Below are positions 5,913 through 5,926 of a stretch of DNA of 5,926 bases, piece after piece. Under the pieces are notes generated by a model that worked only from the letters and a program-made list of their open reading frames with translations, searched no databases and was not told the DNA's origin. The DNA is from Dehalococcoidales bacterium (GTDB taxonomy: Bacteria > Chloroflexota > Dehalococcoidia > Dehalococcoidales > RBG-16-60-22): assembly GCA_016926115.1 (NCBI GenBank), contig JAFGPF010000020.1:1-5926 (forward strand), read 5' to 3'. Position numbers and translations under genes: made by a program. Within the stretch, counting starts at the first letter, position 1, and every line of letters starts with the position of its first letter.

Positions 5913-5926
5913 TATCAGAGATTTAG

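Noticed and set aside
1..5926. tRNA, rRNA, CRISPR array, insertion sequence or defence system
   Set aside because: No repeat-spacer pattern, transposase motif, terminal inverted repeats, or tRNA-like cloverleaf was seen on either strand.

Overview
The window is a moderately GC-rich bacterial segment in which every supportable gene lies on the minus strand, so the genes read from the right edge to the left. The likely source is Chloroflexota, probably class Dehalococcoidia. That rests on remembered resemblance of the leucyl aminopeptidase and PlsY proteins, on the DegV/PlsY and PadR/HAAS gene set, and on an intergenic 'GTCATTCTGAGGAGC' repeat of a kind seen in those genomes. The assignment is inferred and moderate at best.

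Right-hand block (about 5926 down to 2163): five closely spaced genes look like one transcription unit. They are a PadR-type repressor, an eight-helix membrane protein with an N-terminal HAAS/DUF1700-type helical domain, a DegV/FakB-type fatty-acid-binding protein (degV-2), the acyl-phosphate:glycerol-3-phosphate acyltransferase PlsY, and a second DegV protein (degV-1). The gaps are 11, 32, 12 and 10 bases. A sigma70-like promoter with overlapping palindromes precedes padR, which suggests autoregulation. The two DegV proteins flanking PlsY suggest a module that binds fatty acids and feeds acyl chains into phosphatidic acid synthesis. Neither the acyl kinase (FakA) nor PlsX is in the window.

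Centre (1910-2162): a 253-base gene-free stretch holds a short hairpin inside a dispersed-repeat-like element and a recognisable promoter for the next unit. I see no convincing rho-independent terminator.

Left-hand block (1909 down to 1): a complete M17 leucyl aminopeptidase with all its catalytic residues, then after 28 bases a metallo-beta-lactamase-fold hydrolase cut off by the window edge.

Most of the content is conventional. The points that deserve attention are: degV-2 appears to start at ACG, with an ideally placed Shine-Dalgarno and no in-frame ATG/GTG/TTG; degV-2 has lost the conserved C-terminal histidine that degV-1 keeps; PlsY departs from its family motifs; and a PadR/HAAS pair sits at the head of a lipid-related operon. 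I do not see an evidently new defence or mobile system.
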